From: Phragmites australis
Lineage: Eukaryota; Streptophyta; Magnoliopsida; Poales; Poaceae
Assembly: GCF_958298935.1 (NCBI RefSeq)
Contig: NC_084943.1
Coordinates: forward strand, 19,957,001-20,021,000
Reading direction: 5' to 3'
Length of the DNA: 64,000 nucleotides
Within the stretch, counting starts at the first letter, position 1. Each line of letters begins with the position of its first letter. Below, one piece after another: positions 1 to 11,876 of the stretch. The position numbers were made by a program, and so were the translations under genes. Below the pieces are notes generated by a model, which was not told the origin of the DNA, made no database searches, and worked only from the letters and a program-made list of their open reading frames with translations.

Positions 1-39
1 GAGGATGACATATAGGCCCAGGACCCACATGTCATCCTC
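1..39. repeat. Short inverted repeat at window edge
   Basis: The first 11 bases (GAGGATGACAT) are the reverse complement of bases 29-39 (ATGTCATCCTC), leaving a loop of about 17 bases. It lies just left of the CACTA element and may be the end of another transposon cut by the window edge. A similar CCCACATGTCATCCTC string occurs near 49790. Confidence 0.4.
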
Positions 40-1132
40 ACACCGATGGTATTTCCAACTTTTACAACTTTTGCGATGGTACCTAGCAAATTGCCTCTTA
101 AATAAAAGCTGAGGAAAATCCAGACTCTTCGAAAAGTCACTACTACATAAAGGGTCATCCATGCCCTCTTTTCACTACCGGTAAGAAAATAACCATAGTG
201 ATAAGGTATCACTGCCTGTTCATAAGCTTAACCGGCAGATCTAACTTTGAGCCGGTACGAATCTGCAGTGAAGTATCACTACCAATTCAAAAGCTCATCG
301 CAAAGGAATAATTGAGCTAATATGAACTAGCAGTGATAATACTTATCTCTATCGGCTCATATTCCAAACCTGCAGTGATAAAGTTTATCACTGTCGGTTC
401 AATATCTAAATGACAGAGCAATAATTGAGCGAAGACGAACCGACGGTGTTAATTATTATCACTGTCAGTTCGTATTCCAAACCGTCAGTGATAGTTCTTC
501 TATAAATTGAGTCCATGTCCCTCAGTTGTGCTCCACATCTCACTTCACTCCCAATCTCCAGAAGCCACTCCCAAGGGGTAGTGGCGGTCGAAGTGGTGTG
601 GTGCTCACCGTCACCACTACAGCTGCCTCTACCCCTTGTGCTTGGCTTCCACGTCCTTCGAGCCACCTTGTTTCCATGAGCCACCTCGACATCTCTAAGC
701 CCATAGCCACCACGCAACCGCCCGAGTCACCTTGTGACCACCATCTCTAAGCCTATCACCTGACCTTGTCGTCTCCGAGCCCAACACCAACCTCACCATC
801 TCCGAGCCCATCGCCAACCTCACCATCTCTGAGCATGTCGCCGACATCACTGTCTTTGAGCTCGTAGCCATGTTTCCCTATCTCCCGACTTGTAGCCCCA
901 TCTCCTAATCTCCACATCTCCCCATCTCCCCAACTAAATGAGTGGCTAAGTTTGAGTGTTAAATATTGTGGAAATAGGTAGATATAAATAAATGGAAGAA
1001 AACATATTCGCTTCAAGCTAAGTTTCAGTGGTAAACATTGTCTTTTCGCCATTCATTTAGACTTACTATTGTCACTCAAATAGTATTGTCACTTGGATAG
1101 CGCAAGATGTAAAATGGATGGCGCAAAGCTAC

Positions 1133-2765
1133 TGTAGCAAAAATAGTCCTATTAGGTTATGATTGTGATTTTGGTGATTAATGACAATATAGTCATTGGG
1201 ATTAATATGTTTGTCAAGAATATATATTAGTAGGTCTCATGGATGCAATACACGAAGAAGTCACCGAAGTCGGGACAAAGTTTGATTAAATTGGAAAAGT
1301 CCCAGGAATATTTATCTCATCGGATGATCTGGTGCAAAGGAGTTTGCACTCACCAGAGTATTGTGTAAAGAGGCTGATAGCCTCACCCTATAGTCTGGTG
1401 AAATAGGACATGAGACCACCGGAGTGTTTCTGACAAAGGGGAAGAAGGCTGAGTACCTCACCGGATAATCCGGTAATCTTCAACGGGTAACACCAGAGTA
1501 TTTCATGCAAAGAAGATTGCAAGTGCAGAAGACTGAAGATCAACCCACCGGATGCTCCGGTGCTTAGTTTGTGCACACCGGATTATAGCACCGGTGCATT
1601 TCTTGTAGAGACGACTGTAAGTGTTGAAGAATGAAGAACAACCCACCAGAAGGTTCGGTGCTTTGAAGATGAATCCACCGGAGCATTTTACATAAAGAGG
1701 TTGCAAAGGCTCTGATGGCTCAAGATAATTCACCAAAAGGTCCGGTGGCAGATTTGAAGGTACACCGGAGTGTCCGGTGTTCACAGAGGCATTGAGTGGA
1801 GTTCCAACGACTAATTTCTGAGTTATACTCACTGGATGATCCAGTGTTAGCACTACTATTCTCACCGGATCATTCAGTGTTAATAGCTTTTCTGAGTCAT
1901 TAGGAATACGGCTAGTTGGCGGGTTTGAGGCTATAAATACCCCTCCACTCAGTCATTTAAAGGTGTGGCATGCTGCTGGAATCTAGAGGAAGCTCATACA
2001 CACTTGAGAAGACATCCAACCACCAAAGTGCTTAAAGTGATCATCCAAGGCGATTAAGCACAATATTAGAGAGTGGTTAGTGCTTATAGGCCTAGCATGA
2101 ATTGTAGCTAGGTGATGCAGCTTGTAGAAGGGATCAATGAGTGATCCTGGCTTGTACCAAGTGGTACGTCGGTACCTTGAAGTCTTGGTGACTCACTGGC
2201 AACTTGAGCCAGAGTTGCTCAAGCTTATTGACCATCCGACTTGGTGTGGAGCAGTGTCAAGACACGTGTTCAGGAACGCGGAGACCCTTGCCTTGGTGGC
2301 ACAAGCTTCGAAGTGATCACGGTGGCAAGTGACCTGAAGAGAGGCTAGTGGTGAGACCCTGCCTTAGTGGTTTGGTTTCTCATCTAGCTTGAGTCCTTGC
2401 GTTGATAGCTTGGTGGCTCAAGAGTCATGACCGGGTGCTGACCAGAAGTATATTCTTGGTGGAGCATCAACGTAGACTAGAGATGGTATTCATGCCATCG
2501 ATACCACGGGATAAAAATTACTTGTTCTGAGTTTGTCTTTCTACCGTATTTACGTATTCATATTTGCATACTTACAATTTACCTTGCTAGAGTATGTTGC
2601 AATCCTCGTGGGCGGTAGAGTAGACACATCAGATAAACCTAAAGCATATTTAGATAGAAATTAAGATAGATTCATCTCGTGAAGTTTTTGGAACCAATTT
2701 AATTTAAGTTTTTAAGTGTCCTAATTCACCCCCTCCCCCCTCTTAGGACATCACTGATCTTGATA
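1133..2765 (+). repeat. 5' LTR of the SIRE-like copia element
   Basis: Begins TGTAGCAAAAATAGTCC and ends before the primer binding site. It aligns over its whole length with 6152-7762, including the shared tract TGATTGTGATTTTGGTGATT near the left end and the CCCCCTCTTAGGAC tract near the right end. The middle (1316-1885) is an array of imperfect CACCGGA/TCCGGTG palindromes. Confidence 0.88.
1316..1885. repeat. Array of CACCGGA-n-TCCGGTG palindromes in LTR
   Basis: About eight imperfect palindromes are spread across 570 bp, each with a CACCGGA left arm, a 3-5 base centre and a TCCGGTG right arm. Clear examples are near 1466, 1541, 1771 and 1825. The same series recurs in the 3' LTR at about 6336-6902. 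Each is short enough to be a dimeric protein-binding site or a small hairpin. No role can be assigned from sequence. Confidence 0.7.
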
Positions 2766-2766
2766 A

Positions 2767-2779
2767 TTGGTATCAGAGC
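2767..2779 (+). promoter_or_regulatory. Primer binding site (initiator Met tRNA type)
   Basis: TTGGTATCAGAGC directly follows the 5' LTR. This is the usual plant copia site, complementary to the 3' end of initiator methionine tRNA, where minus-strand DNA synthesis is primed. Confidence 0.85.
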
Positions 2780-2831
2780 CTCATGCTCTTGATAGGCTTA
2801 ACATTCTAGAGTTGTGATATCCGGGATTGAG

Positions 2832-4700
2832 ATGGATACCCATAGCGCTCCACATTTTGATGGCACTAATTTCCCCCGTTGAAAAATTCTAATGACTTGT
2901 TATTTACAAGCTAAAGGTTTAGATGTTTGGAGGGTCACCGAAGAAGGGATGAGACATCGCATCACCAACAAGAAGAGGCAATTAGATGCATTGGCGAAGA
3001 GTATCCTTTTATTATCTTTAAATATTGATGCATTTAATCATATTTATTCTCTCATCAATGCACATGATATGTAGACTAGTCTCATTAAGATATATGAAGG
3101 CATAAAGGATGTGCGCAATGAGAAATATCATGTGCTTGTTAATAAGCTCAATATTATCAAATAATTTGCTCATGAAAGTGTTAATGACATATACTCATGT
3201 TTGAATATTCTTGTCAATGAGATCAATAGGTTAGATTTGACGTAAATTGATGATAATCAAGTGGTGAGAAGAATACTTCAAACTCTTCTACCAAAGTACA
3301 AATTGATAGTCTCCATCATCTACGATAATAATGATATCAAGGTTACGACTCCAAGTCAAGTGCTCGGCAAGATCACCACCCATGAGATGATCATGAATAT
3401 AAGGGTAGAAGCTTCTTCTTCATCTGATGCCAAGAACCTTGCTCTCACAAGCAAGCAAGCACCATACCAACACATGAAGGCAAATATGAGGAGATAAAAG
3501 CAAGAGTCAAGCTCAAGCGAAGAAAATGAAGATGAAGAGAGCAATGAAGATGATGAGCAAAGCACATCAAGTGATGAAGAGACGGATCCCAAAGTTGCCA
3601 AGCTCATCTCTCAAGTAGAGAAGAACATCAAGAAGATCAATGCCAAGATTGATCACCGAATCTTCATGAAAAACTTGGTTAAAACAATTGATCACATCAA
3701 TAAGGAGAAGAAGACCAAGAGCAAAAGGGAGACAATGGGAAGAGTCAAAGTATTTGTAAGCATGGAAAGATGGGTGAGTGAAGATGAAGATTCAAGCTCA
3801 AGTGATGAGAGTTTCACCATCCACTCCTCCAAGAGAAGCTCTTCCTCAAGGTCGTCATCACGCAAGTTGTCATCACACAAGTGCCGTATGGATAAAGGTA
3901 TGAAAAGCGATGTAAGTGATGATGAATCCGATGAGGATTCTCCCTCTCAACAATAACTTCTTGATTTGATAAATGAGCAACAAATGGTCTTAAAGAAACA
4001 AACTAAAGAACTAAAGAAATTCAATATCCTAAATGACATTCATACTACATTTGTTTCTAATTATGAATAATTATTGAGCAAATTCAATTTACTAAACAAG
4101 GAGGATGAAGATCTTAATGCTAAATTGGAGTGCATTGAATCTCAAACTAAGGCTCCTTTGAAGCAATCTACCTCACTCTTTAATTTCAAGTCTAAGATAG
4201 ATGCTTCCACTTCTTGTAATGATTTGATTGATTTATCTAGCTCACCCCTTTGCAATAAGACATGCATTGAGAATGTTATTGTAGAACTATCTAATGAACT
4301 CATTGCATAAGAGAATGATGAGCTCAAGAAAGAAGTGGAGAAGCTCAAGAAGGACTTGGCAAGATTAAAGGGCAAGAACCATGTCCAACTTCCTTAAGAT
4401 AACCATGCTGCCATGGTGAAAAAGCTTGCAGAGGGGTCCACCGTGACATATTTCAAGTGCCATCAAGAAGGTCACAAGTCTTTCCAATACGAGCAAGTCA
4501 AGAAGGAGATCCTTGAGAAGAAGAAGATCATGAACCTCTCTAATAAGATCTTTAACATCTACACCAAGCTCAACTACAAGAACAAGATCAAGAAGAAGGA
4601 AAATGGCAATGTGGTTGCATATATAGTTGGGAGAAATTACCGGGGTGAAACCAACCCATTTGGGTGCATAAGCAAGTCAGACCAATATGAATAGGCCCCA
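2832..4700 (+). pseudogene. copia gag polyprotein, decayed
   Basis: The frame opens at 2832 (MDTHSAPHFDGTNFPR) and reaches a stop at 2880-2882 where copia gag has Trp, so TGG became TGA. Recognisable gag sequence continues past this in the same and other frames (for example YLQAKGLDVWRV, then a Ser/Asp/Glu-rich stretch around 3500-3950). The CCHC zinc knuckle at 4449-4490 reads YFKCHQEGHKSFQY: its first and last cysteines are both tyrosine (TAT at 4449, TAC at 4488). Such a knuckle could not bind zinc normally. Several further stops break the frame. Gag would form the virus-like particle, but this copy cannot. Confidence 0.8.
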
Positions 4701-6151
4701 ATCGGTTTGGGTTCCAAAGAATACTTAAAGTCCACAAGTCGGCTTGGGGATTTAGAAACTTGGCTCACAAGATAAAGTGAAAGTTCAAGCAAAGAAGCTA
4801 AGTATATAAGATTAGACGCTTCATTGAAGATCGTGATCATCATATACCCAAATCCTCATCCAAAGATAAAAGAGGTACATTGTAGCTTGATCTTTGTCTG
4901 TGTATTTTGTTTTGTATCTAGATCATTTGCTTTGACTAGGATTGCCTGTGCATTTTTTCAATTTATTGCAATGCCTAATGTAGGTTTTTTATATGGTAGG
5001 TTGCTTGTATTTCTCTCTTTTATTATGAGACCATCCCTCGTCGGTTGCCCGCGGGACCCACTATCAAGAAGTGTATCCACAGCATTCATTTGAATGTTCT
5101 TATAAAACAATATTTTTTTTTCATATCATGTGAGTGAGGTAAAAATTCCATGGATCGATCTCATCACTCACATCCAACAGCTAGTGAAATATTAGTTGTA
5201 GATTTCTTACATGGCAATAGTTTTTCAATTGGTATTCTTTATGTGCCATGATCCAATCTATAGGATAAATTTTCCATTGTTATCAATAACAAGTACATAA
5301 ATCTCACAAGTATTCAACATATGTACACATTTAGGAGAGCATATCCTATAGGTTGTAATTTTGAGAATAGCATGTGTTGCTAGATGTATCTTTTGCAGTC
5401 TCATGGAGAAATCAATACGCCCCAGAGGTATGCAATGCTTAAAGGTTTTAATTGGTATAATTGTCAATTTATTTCTACATTTAAGCTACCTCCATGCACG
5501 ATATGACTTAAATTTTCTACATCTACTTATTGTCTAGATGTGCATATATTGCTACATTCCTATAAATGGTATTCGTAAGTGAATCTCATTATATGTATGC
5601 ACACATAAAGGGAGAGTTTAGATTATATCATGTGAGTTTCATGAATTATAATCCTTGTTTGTCTTTTTCAATTAATATTAATGCCTCCTATCGTTACAAT
5701 TGGTATATCTTTTCAATTGGTATCATTTCATTGGATCATCATTTATGAAGCTCTCTCTCATGTGCTCTAACGCTCTTCCTTGAGTTCAACATGTGTTTGT
5801 AGCCCTTTTTGAGATTGTTGACAAAGGGGGAAAAGTTTGACGACCAAAGTAAGAGGCATGTCTAGTAGAGAACAAACAAGATATCAAGGTTGACAAAAGA
5901 AGACTCATCTACATTTGGTATCAAAAGCATCTAATAAAAAAGCTCTTGCATAGGTCGATCAAGGGAGATAGTGACAATGGAGAAAGGAGGAGCCACAACA
6001 AAGGGGGACTAAGTGATAAGAACATTCATCCAAGCAATGTGGTAAGGCTTTGTGCTCTTTACGATTAGTATCATTTATTATTTATCACTTGTTTTGGTTG
6101 TGTTGTCCTTGCTTTAGTTGTGTTGTCATCAATCACTAAAAATAGGAAGAT

Positions 6152-7762
6152 TGTAGCGAGAATGGTCCTATTAGGCTATAATTGTGATTTTGGTGATTAA
6201 TGATAATATAATCATTGGGACTAATATATTTATCAAGAATATATGTTAGTAAGTCTCATGGATGCAATACATAAAAAAGCCACCAAAGTCGGGATAAAAT
6301 TTGATTGAATTGGAAAAGTCTCGAGAAGATTTGTCTTACCGGATGGTCCGGTGCAGAGGAGTTTGCACTCACTAGAGCATTGTGTCTAGATGCTGATAGC
6401 CTCACTGGATAGTCCGGTAAATAGGACATAAGACCACTGGAGTGTTTCTGACAAAGGGAGAGAAGACTAGGGACCTCACCGGATAGTCCGGTGATCTTCA
6501 CTGGGTAACACTAGAGTATTTCCTATAGAGAATAATGCAAATGCAAAAGACAGAAGATCAACCCACAGGATGGTCCGGTGCTTGGTTCGTGCACACCGGA
6601 TTATAGCATCGGAGCATTTCTTGCAAAGGCAACTGCAAGTGTTGGAAAATGAAGAATAACCCATCGGAAGGTCCGGTGCTCTGAAGATGAATGCACCGGA
6701 GCATTTTACACAGAGAGGCTATAAATGCTCAGATGGCTCAAGATAACTCACCGGAAGATCTGGTGATAGACTTGAAGGTACATAGGAGTGTCTGGTGTTC
6801 ACAGAGGTATTGAATGGAGTTTCAACGGCTAGTTTCTGAGGTTATACTCACCGGATGATCCGGTATTAGTACTACTGTTCTCACTGAATCATCTGGTGTT
6901 AACAACTTTTCTAAGCCATTGAGAATAGAGCTAGTTAGCCGGTTTGAGGCTATAAATATCTATTTACTCAGTTATTTGAAGGTGTGGCATGCTCCTAGAG
7001 TCTAGAAGAAGCTCATACACACTTGAGAAGACATCCAAGCCACCAAAATACTTAAAGTGATCATCTAAGGTGATTAAGCACAAAATTAGAGAGTGTTTAG
7101 TGCTTATAGGTCTAGAGTGAGTTGTAGCTAGGTGTTGCAGCTTGAAGAAGGGATCAATGAGTGATCCTAAATTATACCAAGTGGTACACCGACGCCTTGA
7201 AGTCTTGGTGACTCGCCGGCAACTTGAGCCAGAGTTGTTCAAGCCTGTTGATCCTCTTACTTGGTGTGAAGTGGTGGCAAGACATGTGTACGGGGACACG
7301 GAGACCCTTGCCTTAGTGGCTCAAGCTCCGAAGTGATCACGGTGTCAAGTGACCGGAAGAGAGGCTAGTGATGAGACCTTGGCTTGGCGGCTTGAGACCT
7401 TGGCTTGGTGGTTTAGTGGCTCAAGAGTCATGATCGGGTGCCGACCGGGAGCATATTCTTGGTGAAGCTCAACTGTGGACTAGGGGTAACATTCATGTCA
7501 TCGATACCACGGGATAAAAATTACTTGTGCCGAGTTTGTCTTTCTACCTTATTTATGTTTTCGCATTTACATACTTGCAATTTACCTTCCTAGAGTACGT
7601 TGCAATCCTCTTGACCGGTAGGTAGACACACTAGATAAACCTAGAGCACATTTAGATAGAGATTGAGATAGTTTTATCTTGTGAAGTTTTTGGAGCTAAT
7701 TTGGTTTAGGTTTTTAAGTATCCTAATTCAACCCCCCTCTTAGGACGTCACCGATCCTCACA
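6152..7762 (+). repeat. 3' LTR of the SIRE-like copia element
   Basis: A near full-length direct copy of 1133-2765, beginning TGTAGCGAGAATGGTCC and ending CCTCACA. The two LTRs differ by many substitutions and small indels, so the insertion is old. The palindrome series is at 6336-6902. Confidence 0.87.
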
Positions 7763-8139
7763 GCTGTTGTATCAAGAGCTCATTTGACTTGGGACATCAG
7801 AAGAGCTCTTGGTACAGCAACTTCGCAACAGCCATTTCTATTTGTCATTGCGAATGTAGATTTAGATATAAAATGTTCTACCACGAACATTCCGGCATCA
7901 TGTCTCTGTCTAAGTTTGAGATTAAACTTAGGCTGATCCCCCATGCTGGCGAGTTCACAGTAGAGTATTTTTGCATATGTGGATGATTTATCACTGTCGG
8001 TTTATCATTATCGGTTCTTAGTTTGAACCAGTGGTTATAGTAAACTTAATATCACATCAGTTCATAAGCCGACAATGATAATCATGACGCTAATGATACC
8101 AGTTTTGAGCCGGTAGTGATGATATTTTCTATAGTAGTG

Positions 8140-8551
8140 AGTATGTATTTAATTTATGAACCACATTTTCTAGAAAGAGTTTCATGTGCAACACATTTTA
8201 ATCTTCCTTAACATTTATATTTTAATCTACATGCCAAAATCACACCATTGGGGTTTTGGGCCAGTCCAAGTCTGATGGGCCAATAAAGAAAATTTAGAAA
8301 ATGCCAAATTTTCATCTACTCGAGTGTTGGCCTAAGAACACCAAATTTTGAAGATTGCTCGCAAGTCCTTGTATGTTTTAAAGTTTGCTCTCTCAATTGT
8401 ATTTTGTAGAAATGAGCAGAGAATCAAGGGCTCTTTTGCAATTTGATGCACCGAGCATGTTTGCTTGCATGCGTCTGCCCTACTAGGCTGAGATGTGTGT
8501 CCTTGCATGCATGCATGCATGTAAGTAGGATGAGAGTGGATCATAGACTCA
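8140..8551. other. Gap between CACTA and Helitron-like copy A
   Basis: No gene seen. It starts with the AGT target duplication and includes a TGCATGCATGCATGCATG run near 8503-8521. Short open frames overlap on both strands and have no recognisable protein content. Confidence 0.5.
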
Positions 8552-9215
8552 TCTACATTCCTATAAAATGTATAAGTCATGGTAAATCTAATCGATCTTT
8601 GTTGTTCATTGGAGTTGATCAAATAGTTCACATGAAAAGTATTTCTCCTTTAAAAATATATTTATTCTCCCATTATTTACCTTCCATATCTAGATGTCCA
8701 ATATTTATCTTTCATACATTCTAAAAATACAATCAATCTCTCATTATTTATCTTTCATACCTAGATGTATAATATTTATCTTCCATACATTCAACGTCGG
8801 GTTTCTCCAGATGATGTGTCGCCTTCCGTATTTCGCCTACAACGCCTGCTTTTTAAAGAGGGTGCGTTGCCACCCGCACGTTGCCTCCACCTCCGTCTAC
8901 CACAGAGGTCGCCTCTGTCACACAATCTTTACACCAATGTACTATACGATACTTATTTTTATCCCCTCACAAATCGGTCACCATCTTTATCCTACTCATA
9001 TTGTTGCTATGGACGGCCAACTCTAGATGATATGAACCCTTCTACCCTCATGTTCAAGTACTCATCATTTTCCTCCCTCCTGAAATTACATGATCATATT
9101 ATTAATTTCGTGTATGTAAATATCTCTTTTGTTATGTTATATTCTTCTATTTCTTTAGATTGCTATATCATGGATTGATTCTGCGTGTGTGAAACACGTG
9201 TGTAGTTTCTACTAG
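8552..9215 (+). mobile_element. Helitron-like element, copy A
   Basis: Begins TCTACATTCCTATAAAATG and ends CTAG, lying between a host A (8551) and T (9216), which is the Helitron insertion rule. Near the right end CGTGT GTGAA ACACG can form a 5-bp stem and 5-base loop, followed 13 bases later by CTAG. The body matches copy B (9468-10182) in order throughout. No Rep/helicase is encoded, so the element would be non-autonomous. The assignment rests on end structure only. Confidence 0.5.
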
Positions 9216-9467
9216 TAAAGATAGTGGACCACTTCACTCACGGGGGCAGTGACATGAATTGCGGGTCAAGCTATTGCTTCATGTTAATTACCTCGTGTCG
9301 GTTAGAGCATGTACATCTGTTACCCCTTAAGGTGAGTGTTAAAATTGGTTATCCATTATTCTCTCCACAGTGGTATAGCTAGTATTTTGGGGGACAAGGG
9401 CGAGCTTTTAGCTTACAAATATAGAAGTGCCCAACATCAACATAACTAAAAATGACATCTAGTAAAA
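9216..9467. other. Spacer between Helitron-like copies
   Basis: About 250 bp without coding signs. Contains CAGTGGTATAGCTAGTATTTTGGGGG, which resembles the start of a widespread plant repeat, but too little is present to name it. Confidence 0.4.
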
Positions 9468-10182
9468 TCTATACTCCTATAAAATGCATGAGTTGTGGCA
9501 GGTCCGATCGATCTCCACTGTCCACCTGAGTTGATCAAACAATCACCATGCAGAGTTAGACCCAGTTCCTCCTTCCAAAAATACATTTAATCTCCTATTA
9601 TTTATCTTTCATATCTAGACGTCCAATATTTATCTTCTATACATTCCAAAAATACATCTAATATCTCATTATTTGCCTTCCATACCTAGACATCTAATAT
9701 TTGCCTTCTATATATTCACCGTCGAATTTCTCCAGCGGGTGTACTGCCTTCCGCACTTCACCTACAATGTCGGGTTTCTCCAAAGGGTGTGTTGCCTTCC
9801 GCACTTCACCTACAACGTCGGCTTTCTAGAGAAGGTGCACCGCTGCCCGCATATCACCTCCATCACTATCTACCACAGAGGTCCTTCCATCGCGCTATCT
9901 TTACACTAAGGTACTATGCAGGAATTGTTTTATCCCCTCACAACTCGGTTACCATCTTGATCCTCCTCACAACGTTGCTATGGACGGCCAACACTAGACG
10001 ATACGATTCCCTCACCCTCCTATCTAGGTACTCGACAATCTCCTCCCTCCTGAAATTGTATGATCATGTTATGAATTTTGTGTATGCGAATCTCTCTTTT
10101 GTTATGCTATATTTTTTTATTTCTTCAGATTGCTATATCCTAGATTGATTTCACGTATGTGAAACACGTGTGCAGTTGCTAG
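9468..10182 (+). mobile_element. Helitron-like element, copy B
   Basis: Begins TCTATACTCCTATAAAATG and ends CTAG, again between A (9467) and T (10183). A near-palindrome CGTAT GTGAA ACACG lies exactly 10 bases before the terminal CTAG, the spacing expected of a Helitron 3' hairpin. It is about 50 bp longer than copy A because the segment around 9722-9830 (GTCGGGTTTCTCCAAAGGGT and its relatives) is repeated internally three times instead of twice. Non-autonomous. Confidence 0.52.
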
Positions 10183-10869
10183 TAGATCCAAATTACCAAG
10201 TTTTAAGTAAAACTAGTGCATAAATATAGAGTGAGACAATAAAGTGCTCATTAAAAAGGTAGTAAAATTAACTAGGAAACTCTATGTGAGCTTGTGCCAC
10301 TCCAATATGCACTCTCCATCTCGAGAACGGATTCCAAAATGATTGTAGTTCTGTATTGATTTCATCTTCCAACAAGCTGCTATGAGGAAATTGAGGTTCT
10401 TGGAGAATGAAAATATAAAATCAAATTTCAGAGTAGAAGTAAAGAGGGAAAATTACTAAAGAGCATAGGTGAGATGTGCTAGCAAACTAGTGCGTCGCCT
10501 GTCCATGTGCCTATTCCTATGCCTGCAAATCGCTCTCACCGGCTGGCCATGAACCGCGTGTACTATGCATAGCGCCCTGCGAGATGCCGAGCCAATCCAT
10601 GTCACATGCTCCTTTGATAGGGTTCAATGGCCTCTGCTCACGAGTCAAGTCGACCAAGACAATTTGATTTGTTGCTTCGTTGGCTGGACCTGCGGGCTGC
10701 GAACCTTATTTCGCTTAGGCAGTTGGCTTGCCAGGCCAGAGGGTCCGCACGGCATGGACACGTCTTCTCAACCATGACACAGCTCTAGAATGCTAGGCCA
10801 ACAGCCATGGCACAATTGCTGCAGTGCTGCCGGAAAACATGGGGCTTTCCTACTGGTGCTAACTTGTGT
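10183..10869. other. Unassigned stretch
   Basis: Roughly 690 bp with only short open frames (for example 10565-10777) that resemble no family I recognise. Composition becomes GC-richer after 10500. I see no promoter or RNA gene. Confidence 0.4.
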
Positions 10870-11876
10870 GTGCACACATGAAGTTGAAACCCTCCAATGT
10901 AAGGATCCAGATTGGGTGATATCCATTCAAGAAAAACTCAATAACTTCACCCCCAATGAAGTATGTGTTCTTGAAGAATGTCCCCAAGGCAAGCACGTGT
11001 TGGCACAAAGAGGATGTTCTGAAATAAACAAGATGAACATGGAGTAGTGGTGCGCAACAAGGCAAGGCTCATTGCACAAGGATTCTCTCAAATTCAAGGC
11101 TTGGATTATGGAGAGACCTTTGCACCGGTGACAAAGCTTGAGGCCATTCACGTCTTTCTTGCATATGCATTTTCACATAATTTCAAGTTATATCAAATGG
11201 ATGAGAAAAGTGTATTTGTAAATGGTTTCATAAATGAAGAAGTTTATGTTGAGCAACCTCTCATATTTGAAAACTCTAGATATCGTAATCATGTTTATAG
11301 GTTGCACAAGGCACTATATGGACTCAAGCAAACTCCAAGGGCTTGGTATGAGCGTCTTCGGGACTTTCTACTTAAGAAGGGATTCAAAATTGGAAGGGTG
11401 GACACCACATTGTTCATGAAGACCATTGATGATGATTTCTTCGTGTGTCAAATATATGTCAATGATGTTATATTTGGCTCAACTAATGATGAGTTTTGCA
11501 AGGAATTCAAAGCCATGATATCTAAGGAGTTTGAGATGTTGATGATTGGCAAGCTTAACTTCTTCATTGGATTTCAAATAAAGCAATTGAAGAAATGGAA
11601 ATTCAACTATCAAAAGAAGTATAGCAAGGATCTTCTCAAGCACTTCAAGATGGATGATGCTAAGCTAATCAAAACTCTAATGTGCTTACTAATAGACATC
11701 TCGACTCGAATGAGGAAGGTAAATCCATTTATCAAAAGCTTTATTGTTCTATGATCAATAGCTTACTTTATCTTACCGCATTTAGGCCCGACATCATGTT
11801 TAGTGTATGCATGTGTGCGAGATTTGAAGCAAACCCTAAGGAATCACATCTATATGCAATCAACAAAGATGGATGA
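10870..11876 (+). pseudogene. Orphan Ty1-copia reverse transcriptase fragment (SIRE type)
   Basis: An open frame (11047-11754) encodes the copia reverse transcriptase core: KARLIAQGFSQ, LDYGETFAPVTKLEAI, KLYQMDEKSVFVNG, VYRLHKALYGLKQ and an active-site box. The upstream part (10900-11046, DPDWVISIQEKLNNFT) and the downstream part (11682-11876, RPDIMFSVCMCARFEANPKE) are also copia pol but in shifted frames. The catalytic YVDD box is YVND (AAT at 11461-11463), so polymerase activity would be lost. No LTR, integrase or protease is attached. This is the region missing from the copia element at 1133-7762, 3 kb to the left, and may be a displaced piece of the same lineage. Confidence 0.85.

Larger units (their letters stand above)
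1133..7762 (+). mobile_element. Ty1-copia retrotransposon (SIRE-like), pol deleted
   Basis: Two direct LTRs (1133-2765 and 6152-7762) bound an internal region with a tRNA-iMet-type primer binding site, a decayed gag and A/G-rich tracts such as ACAAAGGGGG before the 3' LTR. No protease, integrase or reverse transcriptase is present between gag and the 3' LTR, so pol has been lost. The element sits inside the CACTA transposon. The five bases on the left are GCTAC and on the right GCTGT, an imperfect target duplication suggesting an old insertion. LTR length of about 1.6 kb and gag type fit the SIRE/Maximus-like copia lineage, which is an inference from resemblance. Confidence 0.85.
138..8139. 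mobile_element. CACTA (En/Spm-type) transposon, non-autonomous, with nested copia
   Basis: The left end reads CACTACTACATAAAGGG and the right end reads TTTTCTATAGTAGTG, which is the CACTA terminal inverted repeat type. Both ends are flanked by the 3-bp target duplication AGT (135-137 and 8140-8142), as expected for this superfamily. Subterminal arms carry many copies of a CACTGCCGGTTC/ACCGGCAGTGAT-like motif in both orientations (about 180-490 and 7985-8120), typical of transposase-binding subterminal repeats. No TnpA or TnpD coding sequence is visible. Without the nested copia element the transposon is about 1.4 kb, so it would depend on an autonomous element elsewhere. The left arm (500-1060) holds a TATA-like TCTATAAATTG and low-complexity CCATCTCCGAGCCC repeats, but no convincing gene. 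Confidence 0.85.

Noticed and set aside
4824..5093. Hydrophobic 89-aa open frame between gag and the 3' LTR of the copia element, possible env-like protein
   Set aside because: It is short, has no signal or conserved motif, and lies in sequence full of stops in the other frames. It cannot be supported as an env-like gene.
8503..8521. TGCATGCATGCATGCATG run as a regulatory (RY) element cluster
   Set aside because: It looks like a simple 4-bp tandem repeat in transposon-rich DNA with no gene nearby.
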